From Cudoniella acicularis (lineage: Eukaryota > Ascomycota > Leotiomycetes > Helotiales > Helotiaceae): 24,531 nucleotides of DNA. The position numbers and the translations under genes were made by a program. The notes under the pieces were generated by a model. It ran no database searches. It saw only the letters and a program-made list of their open reading frames with translations, and had not been told where the DNA came from. This document shows, piece after piece, positions 1 through 9,641 of this stretch (position 1 is the first letter of the stretch; each line of letters opens with the position of its first letter). The stretch spans positions 1 to 24,531 of the forward strand of contig JAAMPI010000845.1 of assembly GCA_013054445.1 (NCBI GenBank), written 5' to 3'.

Positions 1-224
1 GGTCTTTGCAAGCGTACTTTATATGGGTTACTGGCAAGATATTAGCAAGGATTATTGGCCTATTAAATTAAACTTTTAGAAGTATAATATTAGAATTTAA
101 TAACTAGGGGCCGCAAACATTGTATTTAAGGGGGTACAGCGAAACTTTTTCTTCTTCTTTCAATTTATAGGGGCTAACCCCCAACCCCCCAATTCCCCAG
201 TCCTCACTTCGTTCGAGGGAAAGT
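1..224. other. Non-coding flank beyond the Helitron helicase
   Basis: I see no gene here. Directly after the helicase stop, the minus strand carries CCTC-N9-GAGG (about 200-216) and then GGGG-TTAG-CCCC (about 169-180). Either could belong to the 3'-terminal hairpin of a Helitron, but I could not place a convincing CTRR terminus. The remainder is moderately AT-rich. Confidence 0.35.
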
Positions 225-1560
225 TTATATTAATTGCGTATTTCTAAACATATGATCTAATTCTTGATCTCTGGAAGTCACTGAATCTACAGGTTTAAAG
301 AGCCCAAAATCAAACGGTCCCTCGAATAAAATCCCGTCTAAAGTCTTAACCCGTGACACGACACAGCTACGTAAGAAAGTCCTAAACAATGCTCCTTGCA
401 ATTTAAATTTAACCCAACCTTTGGAAGTGTTAAACCCTGGCTTTTATAGACGGTTATTGCATATGCTAACCGCAAAGGAAACTAGGTACGGGAACATGCT
501 ATAATACCCTTCAAATCAAACTGGCGGGTTACAGAAAAACCAGGTACTATACCTTGAGGACAGGATGGAAACTCAGGCTCTGTATACTCATCAAACTTAA
601 TAAGTATAATAGAAGGCATCGAAGAAGGATCCTGCCTAGGATCCCAAGCAATATTATAGATAGAAACCGTAGATCCATTTACCAGTCCCACTTCTGTCCA
701 CAGATTTGTGGTCAGCATAACTCAGCCTCTAATACACACACATATCTCAGGGTAGCCTCGTCCTCAGTAGCCCTGGCCGCATTTCGGCCCTTGTGACAGG
801 CTTTGATCCTCTTTATAGGTTGATTTGTGCCTCCTCAGTTGTGTAATACAACCGTAACGTAGAATCGAAAGCAGCCACCTCCTCAGGGGAAAGCTCGTTT
901 CCAACACGATTGCATAAGAGTCTCCAGCTCTCTTCGGATAACTGTGAGGTCCGTAGCTCACTCAAAGCCTGCCGGAACCTGACCGATATATCATCCTCTC
1001 CCTGTTGTCGGATAACCTGTACTAATCGGACCGTATGATGAAATTCTCCATAGAATTGGTGGCCCTTGATGGCGTCGACATGGGTGTGAGATAGGGTATA
1101 GAGAGGCCTGAGGCCTACTGGTGGAAGTTGAAAGAAGTCCCCACAAAGCAAGACATCAACCCCTCCAAAAGGCAGGTTAGAATTGGCGGGGAGAATCGCC
1201 CGTAGCTGATCATCGATTAATAATAGAGTCTGGATACCGATCATAGATTTCTTGTCAATGATAAGAAATCTACAAACCCGAAAGAGGGCCTGCAAGGACT
1301 GTAACGTGGCGATTGACATGTTAGCCTTCTGTCCCTTCAGTGGGAGCTGTAAAAGGGCACGCAAGGTCCGCCTAACGATATTAAATGCCGCGATGCCCGT
1401 CGGGGCTGCCCGAAAAACAGAGCTCTGCCTTCCAGCTTCTCGTGCCATCTCCTAGATCCGAGCACACGTTTTTAGGAGGACAAAGGTCTTCCTAGACCCG
1501 CCTACACCATTGACGTGTAAGAGCAGCTAGGGAGGCGGCCCTCCTGTAAGTTCGTTCGAG
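225..1560 (-). pseudogene. Helitron PIF1-like helicase, inactivated
   Basis: This is the 5'-3' DNA helicase half of the Helitron protein. Motif I reads NGVGGSRKT near 1512-1485 (canonical GxxGxGKT, here Gly to Arg). APTGIAAFNI follows near 1400, then Walker B as LIIDKKSM (about 1262-1239; DE is expected, so Glu to Lys), GGVDVLLCGDFFQLPPV (about 1170-1120), and motif VI as AYAITVYKSQGLTL (about 466-425; His to Tyr, CAT to TAT at 448-446). TAG stops lie at 1529-1527 and 1454-1452, and a small TGTC-type duplication near 345-355 shifts the frame before the C-terminus, which ends at 227-225. Several core ATPase residues are changed, so loss of function does not depend on the stops alone. Most changes are C/T or G/A transitions. 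Confidence 0.85.
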
Positions 1561-1736
1561 TATTGAGAGATCACGGTATCATACAGCCTCCTCTACTCTA
1601 GATTCAAAGAATCAGGAGAGGGGTCTATAGAAACCACTTGTGCAACGGGGTTCTCGGCCTTGACCTGGTCCCAGATCTCTGGCTGGAGATTATATCGTCC
1701 AACATGGACAGACCAATCATAATCGCGATCGATGTC

Positions 1737-3120
1737 CTAGGCCCCTATATCCTGTCCAAGATCCATGTCTGTAAAATCCTCCCGTGGTCGGCGGCGAGCA
1801 AAGGCCTTGAAATCAGCGAGGAGATAGTCGATATCGGATCCATCTTTAGGACCTAGATCCTCGTCGGTCTCTGTGTCCGATCCTGCATTGTCGTCTTCAT
1901 TATTCAGATCGGTATAGAAGTCTTCCGGGTGGCTATGTAACTGCAAGCAGGCTTGGAAGGCATCTATTTATGTCCCGTACGTTTGGCCATCGATATATAA
2001 CAGGTCTTCGCAGTTTACAAATGGATGATGCAGCATAAGCTTTACGCGGCAATAGTCTGAGTACGTGGCAGGCGTTGGGTCGTTTGGATACCGTGGGAAG
2101 TAGTTGATGACCCTTGCGCCGGCTCGAGGTCGAATCTTCCAGGCTAACCAATCCCAGTTTCGGAGGCAGTCAAAAAGGGATAGCCCTAGAAGTGCTGTAT
2201 TGCCATTAGCCGTGTCCACAAGACAATCTTGATATCTTTTCAAAGCAGAACGCTAGGCTGTAACCTCACCAGACTCTAGTACAATGAGGTCGCGGTGAGC
2301 CTCCACTAGGCGACAATCGAGGCTCACGAGCATCCGCGAGGACTTTTGAACTGGGAGTTGTAAAAGGACATAGGAGACTTCTTGTGCCGACCAATCACGC
2401 TCTCCAATCAGCTTATTTAGCATTCTGGATACAAATGATAGAAGGGGTGCTCGGTCGTTGATGCATGGGAGGATCTGAGCCTGTAATTCCGTATAAGAGG
2501 CTGACGACTTCTCGGGCTTGGAAACATACTTTCCAGCATAAGAGAGCACTGCATGCAGAGTCGTAGAGGGGTTGAATATCTGGGTTGACCGCCCATCCCA
2601 TCTTGATGACAGGTGCGCACTAGTTGAGGGTCTCTTGATTTCGGGTTGGAGAAAACGGTCACGGGTCCGGATTCCAAGCTGTAATCTTTCCGCCCCAGTA
2701 CTGAGCGAATGCCGCTCGCGCCGCATCCGTATCGTAGTCAAGAGGAGGTGCGGACAGAACCCAAAACAGGCAATGGAGGAGGCCCGAACCGCAGGCCTGC
2801 CATTTGAACCGGTACCAGTAATCAGTAAACCCCAAAAACGGTCGTAGAACGTGGTCGGTAAACACCTGGAATCGAGTGACTAGAAAGTGAGCGATGAGAT
2901 GCGGGTGATCCTAGACCCGATCCCAGACAAACTTACACTAGATGGTGTCGTTAGCTGCCATCGCGTCCGCAAAGCCAGGGAAGTGCCGATGCAAGTCCTG
3001 CCACTGCATGTCGGCCGCACTAAAGGTCAGAAATATAGGCGACGTGTTAGGCAAGAGGAAGCGGGCTTGAGCCTGTAGGCCGTTGTTCTTATTCTTCCAG
3101 AATGGCCGCGTCCCCGCCCA
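1737..3120 (-). pseudogene. Helitron Rep (HUH nuclease) region, inactivated
   Basis: The family encodes the rolling-circle replication initiator that nicks and joins single-stranded DNA. The minus-strand frame contains, in order, a Helitron N-terminal block (ARFLLPNTSP near 3060), the HUH block around 2790-2760, the two-tyrosine block YAGKYVSKPEK (about 2545-2512), and an acidic linker (about 1945-1740). In the HUH block the expected His-Leu-His reads Leu-Leu-His, with CTC at 2781-2779 in place of a His codon, so one metal-binding His is lost. TAG at 2913-2911 and 2255-2253 and TAA at 1970-1968 break the frame. The catalytic tyrosine pair looks preserved. No intact product is possible without readthrough. 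The call as Helitron Rep is firm; assigning the lost His rests on remembered family sequences. Confidence 0.8.
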
Positions 3121-3858
3121 AATCCGAACCCTGACGGTCTGCGAACTCTTCTTCTCTTCTCTTCTCTTTCATAAGTCATCCTAAGCTAACGAATCTAGAC
3201 CTTAGTCTGCTAGTTAAGAAATTCTAGCGCGAACATGACCCGAATAGCGCGAAATTCTACGATGGCGATATTCTACGGCAGATCCGCATCTCTACCATAT
3301 AAGACGATACCGCGCGAAGAGAGAAATTCCTCACCCGACTTTCGAAGAGTAAGCAGGACTGTGTGAAGCGTCTAGAGCTCTTGCCCTAGGAGTTCTGGGA
3401 TAGCCTAGACGCTCTAATCCCGTTCGCTGGACTGTGGTCAGCTATATTCATGAGGAAGGCATGATCACGTGGTCGATTAATGACTCCTTCCCCTTTTCGC
3501 ATCCTTCGTTTACGAGATTGGAGGTGCTCTGATATCATAAAAAGTGTTCCTCTCAAATAGGACAGACTTGGCTCAGTATGATGTTTAATTCGACTACCAA
3601 TAATCAACTAATAAAGTGGACGACCAAGACTAAGACAAAAGAGGTAGAATTTTGCAAACTGACACTTAGTCTTAACGGGGTTTATGGAATCAGATGGGTG
3701 AGCGTGACTGCGGGATCTAAGAGATATGAATATTGCATAAACGATAGAGTTGAGATTTCAAACGCCACCCTTCCGACTCAAATTTAGCACCAAGTCCCAA
3801 ATTCTCATCCTCATCTTCCGCTACCGAAATGTAAAGGCACCCCCAATCAACCCTGAAC
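3121..3858. other. Gene-free stretch between Helitron and monooxygenase
   Basis: No supported gene is present; short open frames here lack any family resemblance. It holds a pyrimidine-rich CTTCT tract (about 3146-3170), three scattered GCGCGAA-type motifs with neighbouring AATTC (about 3226-3335), and a perfect 9-bp inverted repeat, AGCGTCTAG at 3367-3375 and CTAGACGCT at 3405-3413. These may be subterminal parts of the Helitron's 5' side, which is not proven. Confidence 0.4.
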
Positions 3859-5399
3859 TTAAATCTTTGTCGAGGGAACCATCTGAGGCTCATCAAAAAT
3901 ACTATGAGCAGCAGGTTCAGCAACCTCAACAATCTTGATAGCCGCAACATCTTTTTCCTGCAGCTTATATTTCGCCAAACCTTTAGTGAAAAGAGGAGAT
4001 TGTTGTGCAGTCTTCCAATCATGAACAAGAAGCGAGTTCTTATACGCAGCCAAGACTGCTTCCTTACCTCTCGGCACAAGCGCTTCTTCGTATTTCTTGA
4101 CTGCAACGATGAGTTCTTCAGGTGTGTGCTCCTTCATGGCTTGGAGGTGGGCGAGGAAGTCTGCTGCATCAGTGATGGCATTGTTCACGCCCTGTCCACG
4201 ATCTAAAATTTCTAGCTAAGCAAGCATTTTCAATACGGATATCAATTAGACTCACGGAAAGTCATCGGATGTGCAGCGTCTCCAGCCAAAGTAACAAGGC
4301 CCGTTCCATTCCATGCCTTGGTCGGCCAGGTTGAAAGTCTGTTATGCCAGACTTTTGTCCCAAGCGGGATGCTCGTAAAGACTTCGTTAAAAGGATAGGC
4401 ATAATAAGTTCTTCCGCGCCTATACATATCTTGTAGGATAGCGTCACCCTCGAGACCTGTCGGCTCGTCGGATCGCCACGACTGGATCAACATCCACGTC
4501 CATTCTGCAGGATCCTCAGATGTGACATCATGAACTTGAGACTCATTAGTGAATGTGTAGCTGAGAATCAGAAGGACGTACTGCCTGTCCAGGTGAACAA
4601 TCCTTCAGGGTGGATAGTAATTGTGTGATTTGTGTTCAGCGCGCGGAGGGCGAGTGAGGCTTCTCGGCTAATCTTGCTGATCGTTATACTAGAAACAATT
4701 GGACATGGTAGCAATGCTGCCTCCTTCGGGCCCAGAAGGTATTCGCGAGTGAGCGAATGTGCGCCTTCAGCACCGATGAGAAGATTGCCGCTTTCTTTTG
4801 TACCATCCTCGAAGGTAATTGTCACGATATTGTCTGAGGTTTCAATGTGCTGAAGTCGTTTACTCCACTATACGCAGTCAGACAGGTACGTGGGAGCGTA
4901 GTAGTCATATAGGAGGTGCAGGACGAACCTTGATATCAACACCATCTTGTAACATCTCGAGCCACATTTTTCTCCTGACTCGCCAGCCGAAAGGACAAGG
5001 CATGGGTTGCAACAATTCTCCAGTCTGACCATTATGAATTGGCATGGTGTTGTTTTCATCAGTCTCAAAATTCGCATCAGTTTGCACGGTCTTCACTAAT
5101 GGATGGAGATGCTCAGGCAAACAGGCTCCAAGCCCATTCTGCGCCCAGTATATGCCAAAGTTCCAATCGCGGGGTCGTTGATACAAGCTTGTGTCTTGTT
5201 CAAACACAGTGCAGGCAATTCCAACCTATTTGTATTAGCAGCGGTCATGACAATAATGTAATTTACCTTCTTCAGAACTTGTGCAAATAGCAGCCCCGCA
5301 GATCCTTAGACAACTTAGTCGAGGCTATGGGGATATATAACATGGGTACTAACCAGATCCTACTATCAACACCCGGAGAGGCGACGATTGGGAGCCCAT
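3859..5399 (-). CDS. FAD-dependent aromatic-type monooxygenase (429 aa, 6 exons)
   Basis: This is a group A flavoprotein monooxygenase, expected to hydroxylate an aromatic or similar ring using NAD(P)H and O2. Exons: 5399-5354, 5304-5267, 5225-4929, 4867-4582, 4534-4256 and 4202-3859; introns are 41-61 bp with GT...AG ends and good branch points (CACTAAT, GCTAATA). Spliced length is 1290 nt, in frame throughout. The N-terminal Rossmann motif GSGSAG lies at residues 14-19, a DG-like motif LIGAEGAHS around 157-165, and the FAD-ribityl motif GDAAHP at 307-312, followed by RGQG at 317-320. The DG motif has Glu (161) where Asp is usual. No signal peptide is seen, so it is probably cytosolic. It is the leftmost island gene, next to the Helitron. 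About 430 aa fits the PHBH-like FAD_binding_3 family. The substrate is unknown; the exon model is inferred from splice signals and protein continuity. Confidence 0.88.
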
Positions 5400-6263
5400 G
5401 TTTGAAGGAATATTCCAAGATACAGAAGGATGTTAGAGTGCTTATTTGAAGGTGTAGTCTAGGATGCAGAAGGACTGAGAGTGTTCGATATGACAGGTAA
5501 ACTTGGCGATTCCGCAGAAGTTAAGTAAGAAGACCACTATTGCTTGGGAAGCATAGGGGAAAATGTATCTCATTGATATGTTAGTGAATGTTGGGTCGAG
5601 GCGCCTACTCCATCTACTCCATCTACCCCATCTACTCCATCTACTCCATCTACTCCATCTACTCCATCTACTCCATCTACCCCATCTACTCCATCTACTC
5701 CATCTACCCCAATGACTCCATTTCTATTAGATTACCGTCGTAGCTTAGTTGCAGCTGGTTCTCCACCACCAAGGATCCATGCATGCGGGGAGGGTCTGGA
5801 GGACGACGGGATGTTTATGCGGAGAACCCCAGATCCTGACCTCTACGCAGTATCCCAGACCCTTCTTCAGGGAGCATAGTTTACCGTAATATAAGACTTA
5901 AAGCTAGATAGAGGACGGCCTATCCCCAGAGGCATGGTCGGTAGCTGTGTCGTCGCTGCGGTAGCCAGCCTGTTATGCTCCGCCTATAGGTTCTATATCT
6001 TCATGCATATAAACCAAGCAGGCTACATTAGCTGAGAAGTGGGGCGATGAGTCTGAGGATTTTGTGATGTTTTTTGATTATATTAAGCGCTTTGAAGAAG
6101 TAGAGCCTCTGAGCTTTGCAGTATTTGATACAGTCAATGAAGGGAATTGCCAAAGCGCTATACCCAACGCTCAATGATACCAGCGAGTTGGAGAAGAGAC
6201 CTATAGAAGGAAGCAAAAATCCGGACTATTCTCACGGCATCTGTGCAGCACAAGCGAAAAGGC
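5400..6263. other. Intergenic region with minisatellite and a short ORF remnant
   Basis: This region lies upstream of the monooxygenase start and downstream of the regulator stop. It holds imperfect duplications around 5415-5480 (AGATACAGAAGGATG-like units), the 9-bp minisatellite listed separately, and on the plus strand an open stretch of about 55 codons (about 6012-6180) containing LAEKWGDESEDF and FFDYIKRFEE. That stretch looks protein-like and may be a transposon relic, but I cannot assign it to a family. Confidence 0.35.
5605..5711. repeat. 9-bp minisatellite (CTACTCCAT)n, about 12 units
   Basis: Twelve consecutive units of CTACTCCAT or CTACCCCAT; the only variation is T to C at the fifth base. 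The final unit is incomplete. Because the period is nine, every frame stays open across it (for example Thr-Pro-Ser or Leu-Leu-His repeats on the plus strand), but no flanking ORF supports translation. It lies about 200-310 bp upstream of the monooxygenase ATG, so it could alter that promoter. Confidence 0.95.
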
Positions 6264-9132
6264 TCAAGGAGGCCGGTGCTCACACTTAAGCATCTCAATG
6301 TACTTCTCTAGCCCTTCCCCGATGAGATTGATGAAAGGCCACTGGATATTACACTTAAAGAAGCGCGCCCAAAGCTTCAATACGGCCAGAGCAAGCGTGT
6401 ACGGCTGCCGCGCATCGATGTCCCCACTGCCGCCGTCGTCATCGAAGTCTAGATAGGAGAATGCCTCATGGACGATTGCAGCGACCCAGTGGAGGATGCG
6501 GTTCTCATTTTCTTAAGCGCATCGAAATCAGTGGCTGCGCTGCTGATTTGGAGAACAAAGACTTACCAGACAATGACTGGGGATTATGTGGTCGTGGCAG
6601 CGAATACAGCCATTTGCTTAGCAACACGGCGCACTCTAAACTGGCGAGCGAGTGTCGGACACTCCAGAAGAACGCTTGACTGCGCGCGACATGGTCAATA
6701 CCGAGCCGAACAGGGATACTGAGAGCATGGGACGAGTATATCAGGGCGGGGATCAAGCAATGGCTGCGTGTGGGGGAGGGAGCTTCGCTGATGGCGACGG
6801 CGATGCGCAATGGGTCTAGCGTCTCAAGCGCTCGATGCGGACCTAGGTTCAGGCAGGCGCGAATGTATGCAAGGCCAAGAAGGGCGCTGGAGGTGAAGGG
6901 GATCGGTCCGCTCTCGTTTGATGGGTCGAGGCTGGATTCTGGGGCCTGTTTCCAGACCGAGGCCCAGGAACGGAGTGCTCTTCTACATACAGATAGTGTC
7001 AGCCGCAGATGGGTAAAAGAGGGATTGAACAGGCATGGGGCCGTCCGAACTCACTCAATCTTGTTCAACTCCTCGTTTGGTAAAGCAGTTGACTGATTAA
7101 GATACGTGAGAGAAAGCTCTCGTACAAGATGCATCCTTTGGAGCAGTCCGTGAAGGAGTATATAGTTTCCGAGAGGCGAAGGGATTGGATTGATGTCAGC
7201 GTTCCCGTCCGAAGCTGTCAGGAGGAGTGACAAGGCATCTTGGAAATAGAGCTGCGGTTTCTTCGCATCTTGTCTGGCAGTCTGCCATTGAGTAAGCGTT
7301 TGGGCATTCCACTCTCTGGTCGAACAGGGCAGACGAAGGTGGATCTCGTTACTTCGCAGCGCCGGGTACATGTTGTAAGCGATGCTGTGGACGTGAATGA
7401 AGGCGAATGAAACGAGTTTGGTTCGCCGTGTGGACTCTTGGTCCACCCAGTCAGACCAGGATAGATTTGTGCTTGTTGACTCGTCTTCTGATTCCTCCTG
7501 GAGACCGACGTCTCGAAGACGCTGAATCAGCAAGCTTTGGAGGCCAAATGCTTCGTGCAGCAGCTCCGAGCCTTCCCAAGTAGCGTAGCCCATCAGCATG
7601 AGCAGGCAACGGATTGCTTCCATTGCATCATGGGACTCCGAGCCCCGAGATTCCGATCCTGGAGGCGGTGTAGCGCCTGGTACCGACCTAGCAATATGCG
7701 GTGGTACTTCCCACGCGTTTCTTGACGGCGTCAAGACAGATTTGATGCTCCAACCGAAACCTGGCATCCCTCCTATCATCTTTGCCGTCAGAATTGCCTT
7801 TGCAGCATGAAAAAGCCTTTCGGAGTTTCGATGCTCGAAGCAATACTGCGCCCCAGCAGCACACATCGCCAGAATAAGCTCAAGTGGACGATCTGCCAAC
7901 CGAAGCGTCGGAGCGTGAAGGAAAGGGAGATGCGAGTGAAATCCTTCAAAGAAGGAGACGATGTACCTAGTAAGAGTGTGACTGGATGGTAAGATAAAGT
8001 CCGGGGCCACATCACGGAATTCTTCTAAGGATGCGCTGAATCGTGCTCGTACATCTGGGCTCACTCGAAACTTGAGGTTCTTGAAACCTAGATCGCGAGG
8101 ATCTGCGAATTCAGTGACGGTTAGAAACCCGTCAGATCTCGTGTAGCGACTGATATGCATGTTGTACACATCTGCGGTGAATCTCGCCAAAGAAAGAGAG
8201 AGCGCATACCTTTGTCGGATATACTGCCCAAGGTTTGGTCATCCTGCGGTACTGAGGGCAGCCATGATCCAAAAGGAGAACCAGAACGCGACTCGTTTGG
8301 GATTAAGCGGGGATGATTTGGCTGTCCCCTTTCCTGGTTGACTTGAAGGGCCTGACTGGTTTCAACTTGATGTCCCAGGCCAGGAGGCGTCCATCCAGCA
8401 GGGAGTCCTACGCTGTCAAGAAAATTTTCGAATTCCTGGAAGTGGCTCGGGTCATCATAGAAGAAGTCGAATGATGGCTCTAGAAAGACTGTCAATAATT
8501 ATTTAAAGTCCATAGCCTCCCAAACGACCCGTAACTCGTCACTCGGCAGGGCGGCTTACCCGCATCGGGCCCATCGGGGGGCAAAAGTTGTGAAGGCTGT
8601 CGGAATGCTCCGCTTTCGACAAGCTCCGTAGGGCGAGTCGGCCTCGAGGTCACTGCTGCAGCTTCACTTTGGGCTTGCTGAGACCATTGGTACCCCGTTC
8701 CCATACCAGAGCCCTCAGCGATCCAAGGCAAAATGGCGGCCGTGAGTAGCGGCGATGCGTGAACTGGGCGTCCGGATGGCGACTGCGGGGAGTAATTGGG
8801 AACCTCTGCGTCGGTCTGCCGTGGCAAAGAGCTTCGAGTGGAGTTGTTCTGCTCGTGTGCGATCCTCTCGTGGCGAGTCAGCAGGTCTCGGCGAGCGAAA
8901 GCCGCGCCACAGCGACAGATGTACGGTTTGTCCTTGGTGTCTGGCGGCGGAATCAGCCAGGGAAGGGCTTGCTTTCTTGGAATAGGGGGCAATGCTCACG
9001 CGTTCGAATATGCCGCTGCAGGTGCTCTCCGCGCTTGAAGACCCGTGAACAATATACACAAGTGTTTCGCCTCGCTCTAGTCGGTCGCTGGTCTCGGCGG
9101 TCCTGACTCGGGCTGGGGGGAGGAGACGCCAT
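6264..9132 (-). CDS. C2H2 zinc-finger regulator with fungal-specific TF domain (857 aa, 6 exons)
   Basis: This is a nuclear DNA-binding regulator, the probable pathway-type regulator of the island. Exons: 9132-9000, 8940-8560, 8488-8210, 8171-7055, 6982-6567 and 6511-6264; the sum is 2574 nt, in frame. Two adjacent fingers are complete only after the first intron is removed: C25-x2-C28-x12-H41-x3-H45 and C53-x-C55-x12-H68-x4-H73 (CRCGAAFARRDLLTRH). A low-complexity Ser/Pro/Gln linker follows, then a long helical region of the fungal_trans (PF04082) type from about residue 290 (EEFRDVAPDF, FFEGFHSHLPF). ATG 9132 is the only in-frame start after TGA 9183-9181. The third intron is only 38 bp. 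Removing the intron at 7054-6983 bypasses a TGA that would otherwise end the protein early. The last exon could instead splice at a GTGAGC near 6284 and end slightly further left. Confidence 0.87.
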
Positions 9133-9641
9133 CGATGTCGGGGCCGTGGACCCGTATGGAGGAGATTGTTGGTCTCCAACTCAAGGTATAAGGCGTATTA
9201 CCATGGGGTCGCGCGAGGACCGTGGAGAGATTTTGTAGTGCGTCTGGCCTGAAGTCCAAGCCCGGTAATCCCGGTGACGGCTGCACCAGGCTGGAGTATG
9301 GAATACAGTCAGACCAGATAATATGATGCATGGATGGATATTTCCCGGGAGTGGCGGCAATCACGGCCATGGTAAGCGAATGATGAAGGGGTATAATAAT
9401 TAACGAGCTTGACCAGGAATGCGGTCATGTTTCTGTGCTCAAGAGAAGCGTCTTTTGTGCAAGGGCATGCCTTGGTTGTTGACGGAGGTTACATTACTGT
9501 TATTCAAGGGGGGGGATAGTAGAACTTGATGTTGTGTATAATGAGAGATATCATGTAGTTTTCCGCTACGTTTATGATATCCTCGCAAGGTATTCAGGTC
9601 AAGCGTATGTAGTCTCCATTGCTCTCTCATGCTAAGCGCCT
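9133..9641. promoter_or_regulatory. Intergenic region: amidase 3' end and regulator promoter
   Basis: About 510 bp separates the amidase stop from the regulator ATG, both on the minus strand. It contains a run of eight G (about 9508-9517) and, on the minus strand, an AT-rich AATTATTATAC block (about 9391-9402) that could serve as a TATA-like element. No further gene is supported; the open frame over 9077-9370 lacks family features and overlaps the regulator's first exon in another frame. Confidence 0.4.

Larger units (their letters stand above)
225..3120 (-). mobile_element. Degenerate Helitron (Rep/helicase), minus strand
   Basis: The conceptual minus-strand translation runs as one long, broken Rep-helicase polyprotein. 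It begins near 3120 with an N-terminal Helitron domain (around 3080-2940), then a rolling-circle Rep with the YAGKYVSK pair of tyrosines, a linker and a PIF1-type helicase ending at TAA 227-225. This order is diagnostic of Helitron RepHel proteins. Reading frames are interrupted by in-frame stops at 2913-2911, 2255-2253, 1970-1968, 1529-1527 and 1454-1452 and by a small insertion near 345-355 that repeats TGTC. Four of the five stops are TAG where homologues are expected to have Gln, so CAG to TAG (CpA to TpA), consistent with RIP. The 5' and 3' ends are not resolved, and the start of the polyprotein is missing or unrecognisable upstream of 3120. Confidence 0.85.

Noticed and set aside
4561..4581. 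Frameshift in the FAD monooxygenase before the WTWMLIQSW block
   Set aside because: Explained by a 47-bp intron (4581-4535) with donor GTACGT and branch CACTAAT; the joined reading TGIHDVTSED fits the family.
5505..5560. Fragment resembling the 3' half of 5S rRNA (GAAGTTAAG ... GACCACTATTGCTTGGGAA)
   Set aside because: Only short stretches agree and the conserved order and spacing of 5S rRNA are not met; no 5' half was found.
5605..5711. CRISPR-like array
   Set aside because: The 9-bp units are contiguous with no unique spacers, and the organism is a fungus; it is a minisatellite.
6100..6290. Extra terminal exon of the regulator via GTGAGC near 6284 and GCACAG near 6241
   Set aside because: Possible, but the TGA-terminated exon already ends at a natural point for the family; kept only as an alternative.
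7051..7062. Regulator ending at the TGA near 7053 as a truncated protein
   Set aside because: A GTGAGT donor overlaps this TGA, and removing 7054-6983 joins it in frame to a conserved C-terminal block; a second intron then leads to the true end at 6264.
9077..9370. Minus-strand ORF upstream of the regulator start
   Set aside because: It reads the first regulator exon in another frame; the zinc-finger frame is the real one, and the ORF shows no domain.
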